Shown in pieces: positions 27,183-36,034 of a stretch of DNA of 64,000 nucleotides. Positions within the stretch are counted from its first letter, which is position 1. The number at the start of each line of letters is the position of its first letter. Source of the DNA: Geminicoccaceae bacterium (GTDB lineage Bacteria; Pseudomonadota; Alphaproteobacteria; Geminicoccales; Geminicoccaceae). The notes beneath the pieces were generated by a model. That model was not told where the DNA came from. It searched no databases and saw only the letters and a program-made list of their open reading frames with translations. The translations under genes and the position numbers were made by a program. The stretch spans positions 248,001-312,000 of the forward strand of contig JANQPX010000053.1 of NCBI GenBank assembly GCA_028285265.1. Reading direction: 5' to 3'.

Positions 27183-27584
27183 ATGCTGGTAAGGGCGGTG
27201 ACCAAAGCTTGGGAAGAAAGTCTTGATGGCCCGCCTTCGATCGGCCGCGTGTACCAAGCGCCAACCGACGGTCAGCCGCTTTCGTCAGCATCGGTAGGTT
27301 GGTGTCGCCCTGAAGCGACCGGCATCGTTGACCATGCAGCCAACGACGATGTTGGCCGCGAGCATCAAGCCCCCATCGCGGCCCAATACGAGCGGAACGA
27401 CGTCGTGCGGGGCGATCCAAAAATTATCCCTAAGAGACGAGTCGTGGCGGTTCAGGCACCGCCCGACGAGAGCTTATGGCGCAGTTATGAATTTTGGATG
27501 GGCATTGTCGTCGGGGCCGGCATCGTGCTCGTCATCAAAACCGTGCTGGCAGTTCAGGCGCCCTTTGGCGTCTCTTGGTACTGA
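27183..27584 (+). CDS. Hypothetical protein with one C-terminal membrane helix
   Basis: Open frame of 133 residues that I do not recognise. The N-terminal 90 residues are polar and of low complexity. Residues about 104-122 (FWMGIVVGAGIVLVIKTVL) form a clear membrane helix, followed by a short tail ending GVSWY. This tail-anchored design supports a real protein, but the first 60 residues could be wrongly included: ATG at 27183 has no good ribosome-binding site and an internal start is possible. It lies alone between tusA and the kinase gene, which are both on the other strand. Confidence 0.4.
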   Translation: MLVRAVTKAWEESLDGPPSIGRVYQAPTDGQPLSSASVGWCRPEATGIVDHAANDDVGREHQAPIAAQYERNDVVRGDPKIIPKRRVVAVQAPPDESLWRSYEFWMGIVVGAGIVLVIKTVLAVQAPFGVSWY

Positions 27585-27794
27585 TCTGGAAAGCGTCGCG
27601 ACATGGTCAGTTGCTTGGTTGCATTCGCTATCTTTCGCTTCTCGAAATGGCGTAAGCGACGGCGATAGGACCGTTAAGGCGGGATTGACCTCGTGGAGTC
27701 GCCAGGTTTTGGCCAATGTGGCCTGTCGGCGCGGCGCAACACATCGCAGCAGGTTGGCTCTGTGCCGCTCCACCATGGCTCGGATCATCACAAC

Positions 27795-29360
27795 TCAGAC
27801 ACCAGGCGATGATGTCGCGATCCGCTTGAGAGCGTGATTGAGGGGGCGCAGCGCATCGTAGGCATTCTTGTAGACGTCGTTGTAGATCTGCTCATAGAGG
27901 TCGACCCAAGGGTCAGACGGATCAATTCGATCATAGGTGACGGATAGGCCGTCGACGGCTTCTTCCAGAGTAGGCCAGAGCCCTGCAGCGACACCGCCGA
28001 GAAGCGCTGCTCCCAACGACGTTGCTTCCGGCATGACGGTTGCTGTCATCGTCCGTCGATAGACGGATGCCTTGATACGCATCAAAAGCGCATTTTGGGT
28101 ATTGCCGCCGATCGCTCTGATCCGTGCGATGTCAGGGATCCCGGTAATGCCCTCGAGGCCATCAATCGACTGACGTGCCTCGAAAGCGAGGCCCTCCAAT
28201 AGGGCCCGATAAAGACTGGCATGATCATGATCGGCCGTCAGCCCGAACCAGGCCCCACGGGAATAAGGATCCGGGACAGGCAGCAGGCGCCCACGCAGAT
28301 CGGGCACAAAGATCGCGCCCCATGCACCTGGTGGCACCGTCTCGGCTTTCGCCATGAGAGCCTCGTGGCTGATGTTGAAATCGTCCTGGCCCCGGAACAA
28401 ACTCCGGAACCATTCGATCGAAGCGCCGGCTGTCTGGAATCCACCGAAGACATAGGGGATTATTCGTCCATCGACGCCGACGACTCCTTGATTGAAACCG
28501 CGCCGGCCGAGCTCTGGATCACGGTTGGGAGCCTCCATGGCAAGCGTGACAGCTTCTGCCGTGCCAAGCGAGTTCAGCATGGTGCCGAGACCAAGTGCTT
28601 CGGCTGAAAGGGCGCCCAGGATGTGATCATGACCGCCAACACCGACCACACAATCCGGCGCGAGGCCGAGAAGGTTGGCGCGCGTCGATTTGATCCTGCC
28701 AAGGCGCTCGCCCAGGGGCCTTAGCGGCGCAAAAAGGGCTGGGTCGAACCCGACCTCTCGGATGAGATCCTCGGCCCATCTTTGGCGATGTAAATCAATA
28801 GCGAGCGTGCGCGACGCCTGGCTCAAATCGGCTGTTTTAATACCGGTAAGACGCCAGGCGAGGTAATGCGTAATATGGAGGATCGTGGCCGTGCGGCGCA
28901 TGGCGTCCGGCGCATTGGCCCGCAACCAGAGGAGCTTCATCAGGCTGAAGGTCGGATCGGCGGCAAGGCCGGTAACGGCGAAGAGCGAATCCCGGTCGAT
29001 GACCTCGAAGATGCTGACGAGCATGTCCGCAGGCCGCTGATCGTACCAGGCGATGACCGGATAGGTCGGCGATCCCTTGGCGTCGAGCGGGACAAAGGCC
29101 TCGCCAACGCTACTGATCGCAAGTCCGCGGATGCGCTCGGGTCGTTCGATCGGCGCGAGGGCGTCGCGCACCGCCACGACAAATGCCTGCCATATGTCTT
29201 CGGCGTCGTGCTCGGCCCACCGTGGCTGAGGGCGTCGCGTCGATGGGGCCTTGGCACCCTCCGACAGCACACGGCCATCGAGGGTGAACACCAAAGCGCG
29301 CACCCTCGATGTGCCAGCATCCACGCCGAGTAACAACGGGTCGTTTTGACCGGCACGCAA
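27795..29360 (-). CDS. FGGY-family carbohydrate kinase
   Basis: Sugar or polyol kinase of 521 residues with the actin-like two-domain fold. The N-terminal phosphate motif is LLLGVDAGTSRVRALVF, the central region has GVGGHDHILGALSAEALG and SLGTAEAVTL, and the C-terminal FGGY signature region is AIGGNTQNALLMRIKASVYRR with PEATSLGAALLGG. The substrate is not evident; xylulokinase-, glycerol- and AI-2-kinase-like members share these motifs. Start is a TTG at 29360, 12 bases after the upstream aldolase gene. The pair suggests phosphorylation then aldol cleavage of one substrate. Confidence 0.88.
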   Translation of the reverse strand: MRAGQNDPLLLGVDAGTSRVRALVFTLDGRVLSEGAKAPSTRRPQPRWAEHDAEDIWQAFVVAVRDALAPIERPERIRGLAISSVGEAFVPLDAKGSPTYPVIAWYDQRPADMLVSIFEVIDRDSLFAVTGLAADPTFSLMKLLWLRANAPDAMRRTATILHITHYLAWRLTGIKTADLSQASRTLAIDLHRQRWAEDLIREVGFDPALFAPLRPLGERLGRIKSTRANLLGLAPDCVVGVGGHDHILGALSAEALGLGTMLNSLGTAEAVTLAMEAPNRDPELGRRGFNQGVVGVDGRIIPYVFGGFQTAGASIEWFRSLFRGQDDFNISHEALMAKAETVPPGAWGAIFVPDLRGRLLPVPDPYSRGAWFGLTADHDHASLYRALLEGLAFEARQSIDGLEGITGIPDIARIRAIGGNTQNALLMRIKASVYRRTMTATVMPEATSLGAALLGGVAAGLWPTLEEAVDGLSVTYDRIDPSDPWVDLYEQIYNDVYKNAYDALRPLNHALKRIATSSPGV

Positions 29361-29372
29361 GGCGTTGACCGT

Positions 29373-30152
29373 TTAGGAGAGGAAGTTCATCGCTTCGTCG
29401 ACCGTGCCGTCATCATGGATCAGATGACGAAGTGCCTTGATCATCTTCGCGGGCTGCGGATTCTGCCAGATATTCCGGCCAAAGACGACACCGCGGCCGC
29501 CGGCATCCAACGTGTCCCGTACCACTTGCATCACGGCACGTTCGCTATCCATCTTGGCACCGCCTGCTATTAGGACAGGATTCGGACTGTTGGCGGTGAC
29601 TTGCCGGAAACTTTCCGCACTTCCCGTCGCGTAGGTCTTGAGCACATCAGCGCCATGCTCGAACGCTAGTCTGCAGGCATCAGCCATAGCCTTGGCATCG
29701 AGGGCATCGGGGATCCGGTCGCTCGGGCAGGGAAGTGCTTCGACCATGAGTGTCATTGACGATCCGGAGAGCTCACCGGCCACATCCGATGTGATGGACA
29801 AGGTTTCCAATTCAACGTCGGATCCCATGAAAACCATCGTACAAACACCATCGACGCCCAGCGCGTGCGCGTCTTCCACCGTATGAAGAAGTCGCCATTC
29901 CGTATTCTTGAGCCAGTCTTCTCGATAGAAACTAGGGCCACCATCAACCCTGAGGATCGTCGGAATGTGGCCGATCAGCTGTCCTTTGAAGCGCTTGATC
30001 ACGCCATAACTGGTCATAATAGCGTCGGCGCCAGCTTCGATGGCCATGTCGATGACAGCACCAGGATCCTCCAAGCCTTCGACGGCGCCCATGGCGCGTG
30101 CGTGATCCATGGCAAGAACCAACTGTTTCTTGGTCCGATCAAATCCCGGCAT
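29373..30152 (-). CDS. Class I aldolase, DhnA/LsrF family
   Basis: TIM-barrel aldolase of 259 residues related to DhnA-type fructose-bisphosphate aldolase and LsrF. The likely Schiff-base lysine is Lys172 in ADVLKTYATGS; other conserved parts are LAMDHAR near the start and GGRGVVFGRNIWQ at the C-terminal phosphate site. The ATG at 30152 has AGAGGAG 6 bases upstream; a longer frame to 30371 crosses the likely promoter region. It is the first gene of a two-gene unit with the FGGY kinase. A 14-bp palindrome lies about 150 bases upstream. The substrate is unknown; AI-2-like, sugar phosphate or inositol-type substrates are all possible. Confidence 0.85.
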   Translation of the reverse strand: MPGFDRTKKQLVLAMDHARAMGAVEGLEDPGAVIDMAIEAGADAIMTSYGVIKRFKGQLIGHIPTILRVDGGPSFYREDWLKNTEWRLLHTVEDAHALGVDGVCTMVFMGSDVELETLSITSDVAGELSGSSMTLMVEALPCPSDRIPDALDAKAMADACRLAFEHGADVLKTYATGSAESFRQVTANSPNPVLIAGGAKMDSERAVMQVVRDTLDAGGRGVVFGRNIWQNPQPAKMIKALRHLIHDDGTVDEAMNFLS

Positions 30153-30298
30153 GCTAACTCCTCTATTTCGGCCATCGTGGCCGAGCATTGTCATCCGATT
30201 GGGCTCCCTCAGCCGACCATATCCGATCCCTAGGAGCGGGTCGACGCGCGCGGTCTTCGTTATGGGAAAGAAAGAAGTGCCGCGATCAAAATTAAAAC

Positions 30299-30312
30299 TT
30301 ATACGCGTATAA
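30299..30312. promoter_or_regulatory. 14-bp palindrome, candidate operator
   Basis: TTATACGCGTATAA is a perfect palindrome flanked by AAAA and TTTT runs, so the symmetry extends to about 24 bp with one mismatch on each side. It sits between the divergent aldolase-kinase unit and the methyltransferase gene, about 150 bases upstream of the aldolase start and 80 bases before the methyltransferase. An AT-rich stretch with possible -35 TTCTTG and -10 TATATT elements follows on the plus strand. No regulator gene is adjacent. Confidence 0.45.
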
Positions 30313-30390
30313 TTTTCTTGATTTTTTCTATTTTGTATATATTCCAGGAGACGGATATCGCTGCCAGACATCTCGTCTTTTTAGGTTCGC

Positions 30391-31272
30391 ATGATGCTGA
30401 GACATTTGGATCGAGTGCTGCAAAAAATGGTGGGGTTGCCGTATCTTTTTGCAACTTTTGACCGCGACACTCATTGCCGTTGCCGTTATTTACTGCACCA
30501 GCTTAAGGCTCTCGATGGTGAGGGGCTAAGTGTGCTTGATGTTGGGTGCGGAGCTGGCGTTGCGCTCCATCATCTCGCGACGTTAGAAACGGGCCGTATT
30601 GGGCGCTATGTTGGCCTTGATCGTCAGGCTGAGCATCTGAACAGGCGCTCGCGTCGGGTCCAAGGTATCAACGTCACCTTTCACAATGTCGATCTCGAGG
30701 ACGATTGGGACGTCGGTGTTTTCGATGTCGTTTGGTGCTCAGAAGTGATCGAGCATTTGAACGATGATGTAGGTCAAATGCAAAAGTTGCTGCGGGCGGC
30801 GAGGCCAGGAGGCTTGGTGATGATGACAACGCCTGGCCTGATATTCAGGCGCTCGGTCGATCGTCGCAACGCACCAAGGCAAGCGTCTGAAGCGCGTCAC
30901 CATGGTGGTGCTCTTCGTCCTGGCGATCTCATTGACGATATGGAGCGTTTGGCGGCCCGTACGGGTTTGATCGTCGAGAGTATTGACGGCGTCATTCGCG
31001 TGACACCGGATGCGTTTAAGAAGCGCGACAAAGTCCAGGGGCCGGCTCGAATCATCAACAACATCAAGATGAACTGGCGCGCACAAGGCCGCCAGGATTT
31101 TGCTTCGGGTCGACGATTTCGTGCTGAGCCCGAACACTACATGTCTGTTGGCGCGATTTTGAGGAGGCCGGTCGATCCGATTATGATACGGCCGAACCCG
31201 AAGGCGATCGCCTCCAGGAAGCTGAAGCGAGATAGAGTCTCCCAAGACCGTGCAACGATGGCGGTGTTTTGA
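30391..31272 (+). CDS. Class I SAM-dependent methyltransferase
   Basis: Protein of 293 residues with a Rossmann-type methyltransferase core: motif I VLDVGCGAGVALHHL, an acidic strand-2 residue in YVGLDRQAEHL, motif II region FDVVWCSEVIEHL, and RPGGLVMMTTPG. This most resembles UbiG/type-11 small-molecule methyltransferases. The C-terminal 80 residues are basic and unusual (many Arg/Lys) and may bind nucleic acid or membrane. Substrate unknown. It is divergent from the aldolase gene and followed by the exonuclease gene. A long antisense frame overlies its 3' half and is a shadow. Confidence 0.8.
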   Translation: MMLRHLDRVLQKMVGLPYLFATFDRDTHCRCRYLLHQLKALDGEGLSVLDVGCGAGVALHHLATLETGRIGRYVGLDRQAEHLNRRSRRVQGINVTFHNVDLEDDWDVGVFDVVWCSEVIEHLNDDVGQMQKLLRAARPGGLVMMTTPGLIFRRSVDRRNAPRQASEARHHGGALRPGDLIDDMERLAARTGLIVESIDGVIRVTPDAFKKRDKVQGPARIINNIKMNWRAQGRQDFASGRRFRAEPEHYMSVGAILRRPVDPIMIRPNPKAIASRKLKRDRVSQDRATMAVF

Positions 31273-31404
31273 CGGGCTACGTGAGAGCCAGGGCGCGGCC
31301 GCCTTGTGATTGCGTGGTGATTTCCTTTTCCGCATAATCCTGACGTGTTCATTGTGCGCCCCAGGTGCACGGGCCGGTATGATGACGCTAGTAGAGGAAG
31401 CGGC

Positions 31405-32100
31405 ATGCGCGAAATCGTTCTTGATACCGAGACCACAGGTCTTGATCCATTCGATGGACATCGGGTCGTCGAGATCGGGGCGGTCGAGCTGGTCAATCAC
31501 ATCCCAACCGGACGCACCTATCAAGAATACATCAATCCGGAACGCGACATGCCGGCTGAAGCCGAGAAGGTTCACGGAATCACGGAAGCATTCCTGATGG
31601 ACAAGCCGGTTTTTGCGACGATCGCTGATGGATTTTTGGCCTTTTTGGAGCAGGATGCCCATGGCGAGGCTTCGGCTGCCCAACTCGTCATCCACAATGC
31701 CTCTTTTGATATGAAATTCTTGAATTTCGAGCTTGGAAAACTCGGTCACGAGGCCATCAGTAATGACCGAGTGATTGATTCACTGGCCCTCGCTCGTCAA
31801 CGCTTCCCGGGAGCTCCTGCTAATCTCGACGCGCTTTGCCGACGCTTCGACGTCGACATCTCGGCTCGTACGAAACATGGTGCCTTGCTTGACTCCGAGT
31901 TGTTGGCCGAAGTCTATCTCGGCCTCATCGGCGGCCGACAACCTGGTCTTGACCTCGCAGTCAGCGACGGCCGCAATCGGACCGGCGTCAAGAAAGATCG
32001 TGTTCGGCGAGAGCCGCGACACCACGCGCCCACGGCTGATGAAATGGAGGCGCACGAAGCGTTTCTTCAGCAGCTTAAGGACCCGATTTGGTCCCGCTGA
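31405..32100 (+). CDS. dnaQ: DNA polymerase III epsilon subunit / DnaQ-like 3'-5' exonuclease
   Basis: DEDDh exonuclease of 231 residues, the proofreading subunit type. ExoI motif is VLDTETTGLD, ExoII is HNASFDMKFLNFEL, and ExoIII is KHGALLDSELLAEVYL with the HxxxxD signature. The C-terminal extension (about 185-231) may contain the contact with the polymerase. The ATG at 31405 has GAGGAAG about 6 bases upstream. The length and the GITEAFL segment fit the true replicative DnaQ rather than a generic RNase T. A second, unrelated DEDDh exonuclease lies at 62116. Confidence 0.92.
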   Translation: MREIVLDTETTGLDPFDGHRVVEIGAVELVNHIPTGRTYQEYINPERDMPAEAEKVHGITEAFLMDKPVFATIADGFLAFLEQDAHGEASAAQLVIHNASFDMKFLNFELGKLGHEAISNDRVIDSLALARQRFPGAPANLDALCRRFDVDISARTKHGALLDSELLAEVYLGLIGGRQPGLDLAVSDGRNRTGVKKDRVRREPRHHAPTADEMEAHEAFLQQLKDPIWSR

Positions 32101-32353
32101 CGATGCCCTAAACGACATGTCCGGGATCAACGCAGTTCAGGTCGTTCATCATGTAGCACGTCTTGGCCGAGGCATTGCGAACTCGGTCAGCGTTGGAACA
32201 CGCTCGATCGAGCGTCGACGGCGCGAGTCCAAAGAGCCCTGATGTCGGATCGGAGCCAGCCATCAGTGGTATGATGGATCGATGGGATCGGGCGCGATCC
32301 AGCATCGGTGCCCATATATGTTAGTTCGCGAGTCCCTGATGTCGTCTGACTAA

Positions 32354-33697
32354 TCAGGCGTGGCGTTGGATGCAGTCACTGACTTCGTCGAGCACGTCGG
32401 TCAGAAGGGTTTCGTCATCGGCTTCGACCATGACTCTGATGAGGGGCTCGGTGCCACTGGGGCGGACAAGGAGGCGGCCATGACCCTTCAGGCGGTCATT
32501 CGCGGCTTCGATACAGCGCTGGACTTCGCCATCTTCAAGAGGTTTCCCACCATTGAGACGGCAGTTTTTCAGGCGCTGCGGCAGCGGGTCAAAAACCCGG
32601 CCAAGAGCACTCAGCGGCTTGTCGCATTCACGGACGGCCGTGAGGATTTGGAGCCCTGCCAGGAGGCCGTCGCCGGTCGTCGCGAAATCACTCATGACGA
32701 TGTGGCCGGACTGTTCGCCGCCGAGTGTGTGGCCGGATGCTCGCATATGCTCGACGACATAGCGGTCGCCGACTTTCGTGCGGTGAAGGGCGAGCCCTTG
32801 GCTCTTGAGAAATCGCTCGAGGCCGAGATTAGACATGATGGTCGCGACCACTGTGTCGGAACCCAGGCGATCCTGACGCTTCCAATGGCTGGCCAGCAGG
32901 CCGAGCATCTGGTCACCATCAATGAGCTGGCCATTTTCGTCGGCAAGGACCAGGCGATCAGCATCGCCGTCCAGGGCAATCCCGAGATCGGCGCCATGCT
33001 CCGTGACGGCGGCACACAGGCCTTGGGGGTGAGTGGAGCCGCAATCGTCGTTAATGTTGAAACCGTTTGGCGCCGCGCCGAGCGTCACCACCTCGGCACC
33101 CAATTCCCAAAGAACCTTCGGCGCGACGACATAGCCGGCGCCATGGGCGCAGTCGATAACGATTTTTAGCCCGTTTAGGGTCATGCCTTTGGGCAACGTT
33201 GCCTTCAACGCTTCGATGTAACGCTCGCGAGACCCTTCGAGCTTCAGCGCACGGCCCAATCGGTCCGGGGCGGCAAGTTCGATTTTGTCGACGCCGCGAA
33301 GCCGGTCCTCGATGGTAAGCTCGATCTCGTCGGAGAGCTTGAAGCCATCAGGACCGAACAGCTTGATCCCATTATCCTGATACGGATTATGGGATGCGGA
33401 AATCATCACACCTAGATCAGCGCGGAGGGATCGGGTCATCATCGCCACGCCGGGCGTTGGCAGGGGGCCAAGGATCGTGACATCCATGCCCATCGCGAGG
33501 AAGCCTGCCGTCAGCGCCTGTTCGAGCATGTAGCCCGACAGGCGTGTGTCTTTGCCGATGACGACACGGTGCCGATGATCGCCACGCATAAATTGGCTGC
33601 CGGCGGCCATGCCGAGCTTAAGGGCAATGTCGGCGGTCATAGGCGGCGTATTGGCCGTTCCGCGAACCCCGTCTGTTCCAAAGAATTGGCGTGTCAT
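32354..33697 (-). CDS. glmM: Phosphoglucosamine mutase
   Basis: Enzyme of 447 residues that converts glucosamine-6-phosphate to glucosamine-1-phosphate for peptidoglycan and LPS precursors. The active-site phosphoserine lies in ISASHNPYQDNGIK, the metal-binding loop is DGDADRL, and the C-terminal phosphate loop is RPSGTEPLIRVMVE. Start MTRQFFGTDGVRG at 33697 has GGGAG 5 bases upstream; the open frame extends further but the extension is not conserved. It follows ftsH by about 220 bases, the usual order. Confidence 0.97.
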   Translation of the reverse strand: MTRQFFGTDGVRGTANTPPMTADIALKLGMAAGSQFMRGDHRHRVVIGKDTRLSGYMLEQALTAGFLAMGMDVTILGPLPTPGVAMMTRSLRADLGVMISASHNPYQDNGIKLFGPDGFKLSDEIELTIEDRLRGVDKIELAAPDRLGRALKLEGSRERYIEALKATLPKGMTLNGLKIVIDCAHGAGYVVAPKVLWELGAEVVTLGAAPNGFNINDDCGSTHPQGLCAAVTEHGADLGIALDGDADRLVLADENGQLIDGDQMLGLLASHWKRQDRLGSDTVVATIMSNLGLERFLKSQGLALHRTKVGDRYVVEHMRASGHTLGGEQSGHIVMSDFATTGDGLLAGLQILTAVRECDKPLSALGRVFDPLPQRLKNCRLNGGKPLEDGEVQRCIEAANDRLKGHGRLLVRPSGTEPLIRVMVEADDETLLTDVLDEVSDCIQRHA

Positions 33698-33915
33698 CGG
33701 ACTCCCAAAATCACGTTTAATTGTTGGCTTTAAAAAGTCTTTGAAGCCGCGCTCTGATAGCAAAGCTAGGAGATAATGCAATGTTAACGGGTGATTTCCC
33801 GTGCGAATGCGGCAAGACGTTGCAAAGCCACAACAGCCAGTTAGGGCCCGGCACATCCTGGATCAGCCCTGCTGCGGGACGGCCTCAGGGCACCTGATAC
33901 TGCCTCCCCGAGCCT

Positions 33916-35865
33916 TCAGACGCCAGGTTGAGGGCTTGGCTCCATCCCACCGGTGTCCTCGGCATCGTCATCCGCAGGCGAGGTGCTCGGTACCGAGCCA
34001 CGCTTGCCGCCCGACGGCGCGGAGGCGCTTGGCGGTTCTGGTGGCGGCGCTTTCGGCATTGGTTCGCCGCGAAGGATGGCGCTGATTTCGTCGCCGGTTA
34101 GCGTTTCATGCTCGAGCAGGGCATTGGCGAGATCGTTGAGACGATCGATATGATCGTTGATCAACGTCCTTGCCTTATCGTAGCCGGTATCGACGAGCTG
34201 GCGGATCTCAGCATCGATCAGCTGTGCTGTTTCCTCGGAGAGGTTTTTACTCTGCGTGACCGAATGACCGAGGAAAACTTCCTGTTGATTCTCGCCGTAA
34301 GCAATGGGCCCAAGCTTATCACTCATGCCCCATTGGGTCACCATATGACGGGCAATCTTGGTGGCCTGCTCAATATCTGACGAAGCACCGGCCGTCACTT
34401 TGTCGTGGCCAAATATCAGCTCTTCCGCGACACGCCCCCCCATCGCGACCGCGATATCCGCTTCCAGCTTTTCACGACTCACTGAAATGCGATCGCCTTC
34501 GGGAAGGCGCATGACCATGCCCAGGGCTCGACCCCGTGGGATAATCGTCGCTTTGTGGATGGGATCAGAAGCAGGCGAGAAGTGGCCCACGAGAGCGTGC
34601 CCTGCTTCGTGGAACGCCGTGAGTTTCTTCTCGTCCTCGGTCATCACCATCGAACGACGCTCGGCACCCATCATCACCTTATCTTTGGCTGCCTCGAAGT
34701 CGATCATGCTGACCATACGTTTGCCGGCACGCGCGGCCAATAGGGCAGCCTCATTGACGATGTTGGCGAGATCAGCACCGGAAAAGCCCGGCGTGCCGCG
34801 GGCAATGACCTTCGCATCGACATCAGGCCCGACACGCACCTTCTTCATATGCACCTGAAGAATGCGCTCTCGTCCCAAAACATCGGGATTGGGAACCACC
34901 ACCTGCCGGTCGAAGCGACCGGGGCGGAGGAGTGCGGGATCGAGCACGTCTGGCCGGTTGGTCGCAGCGATCAGGATCACTCCTTCATTCGCCTCAAAAC
35001 CGTCCATCTCCACGAGGAGCTGGTTTAGGGTCTGCTCACGCTCATCATTGCCGCCGCCAAGGCCTGCGCCGCGATGCCGACCCACGGCATCGATTTCATC
35101 GATAAAGACAATGCACGGCGCATGTTTTTTCGCTTGCTCGAACATATCGCGAACGCGCGATGCGCCGACGCCAACAAACATCTCAACGAAGTCAGAACCG
35201 GAGATGGTGAAAAATGGCACATTGGCTTCACCGGCAATCGCACGCGCCAGGAGCGTTTTACCGGTACCTGGAGGGCCAACAAGCAGCACACCCTTTGGAA
35301 TGCGGCCGCCGACCTGTTGAAACTTTTGAGGATGCTTAAGGAACTCAACAACCTCCTGGAGTTCCTCTTTGGCCTCATCGATTCCAGCGACATCATTGAA
35401 TGTGACGCGGCCATGTTTTTCCGTCAGGAGCCGCGCCCGGGATTTGCCAAAACCCATGGCCTTACCGCCGCCTGACTGCATCTGGCGCATGAAAAAGATC
35501 CAAACGCCGATCAAGAGCAGCATCGGGAACCAGGACACCAACACCCCCAGAAGTGATGGCATGCTGTCATCGACCGGTGCGGCGGTAATGGTCACACCGC
35601 GCTGGCGAAGGCTGTTGACCAGGTTGGGATCTTCCGGCGGCACATACGTGCTGAAGGCACGGCCATCAGTGAAGTGGCCATTGATCGTCTTACCCTGGAT
35701 CGTGACATCGTTAATCCGACCCCGGTCGACTTCGGATAGGAAGTCGGAATAGGACAAGTTCGATTGTGGGCTTCGGCTGGATGGGTTCTGGAACAAGTTG
35801 AAGAGCGCAATGAGCAACAGACCGATGATGACCCAGAGCGCCAAGTTCTTCGTGAAATTGTTCAC
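33916..35865 (-). CDS. ftsH: ATP-dependent zinc metalloprotease FtsH
   Basis: Membrane-anchored AAA+ protease of 649 residues that controls LpxC, sigma-32 and damaged membrane proteins. Two membrane helices (about residues 8-26 and 104-125) flank a periplasmic domain. The AAA domain has Walker A GPPGTGKT (197-204), Walker B CIVFIDEIDAVGRHRGAG and the SRH ATNRPDVLDPALLRPGRFDRQ. The protease zinc site is HEAGHALVGH. The C-terminal tail is Pro/Ser/Glu-rich. It is downstream of tilS, the classic order. Confidence 0.98.
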   Translation of the reverse strand: MNNFTKNLALWVIIGLLLIALFNLFQNPSSRSPQSNLSYSDFLSEVDRGRINDVTIQGKTINGHFTDGRAFSTYVPPEDPNLVNSLRQRGVTITAAPVDDSMPSLLGVLVSWFPMLLLIGVWIFFMRQMQSGGGKAMGFGKSRARLLTEKHGRVTFNDVAGIDEAKEELQEVVEFLKHPQKFQQVGGRIPKGVLLVGPPGTGKTLLARAIAGEANVPFFTISGSDFVEMFVGVGASRVRDMFEQAKKHAPCIVFIDEIDAVGRHRGAGLGGGNDEREQTLNQLLVEMDGFEANEGVILIAATNRPDVLDPALLRPGRFDRQVVVPNPDVLGRERILQVHMKKVRVGPDVDAKVIARGTPGFSGADLANIVNEAALLAARAGKRMVSMIDFEAAKDKVMMGAERRSMVMTEDEKKLTAFHEAGHALVGHFSPASDPIHKATIIPRGRALGMVMRLPEGDRISVSREKLEADIAVAMGGRVAEELIFGHDKVTAGASSDIEQATKIARHMVTQWGMSDKLGPIAYGENQQEVFLGHSVTQSKNLSEETAQLIDAEIRQLVDTGYDKARTLINDHIDRLNDLANALLEHETLTGDEISAILRGEPMPKAPPPEPPSASAPSGGKRGSVPSTSPADDDAEDTGGMEPSPQPGV

Positions 35866-36034
35866 GTCAGATACCTCTCCATCTCGCCGGCTTAACCGAC
35901 ATCATCCCGACAGAATGTACATTTTGTCGGGAAACTTCAACAGGTTGGAAAGAAAAGGTTAACTGCATTCTCGTGGCCGTGATGCCTTACCCAACCTTGC
36001 GGTTCCACAATAACCGCACTCTCTTTAACATAAG

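Noticed and set aside
30739..31749. Minus-strand open frame of 336 codons over the methyltransferase and dnaQ
   Set aside because: Both plus-strand genes have clear domain motifs and good starts; the antisense frame has no motif and crosses two genes.
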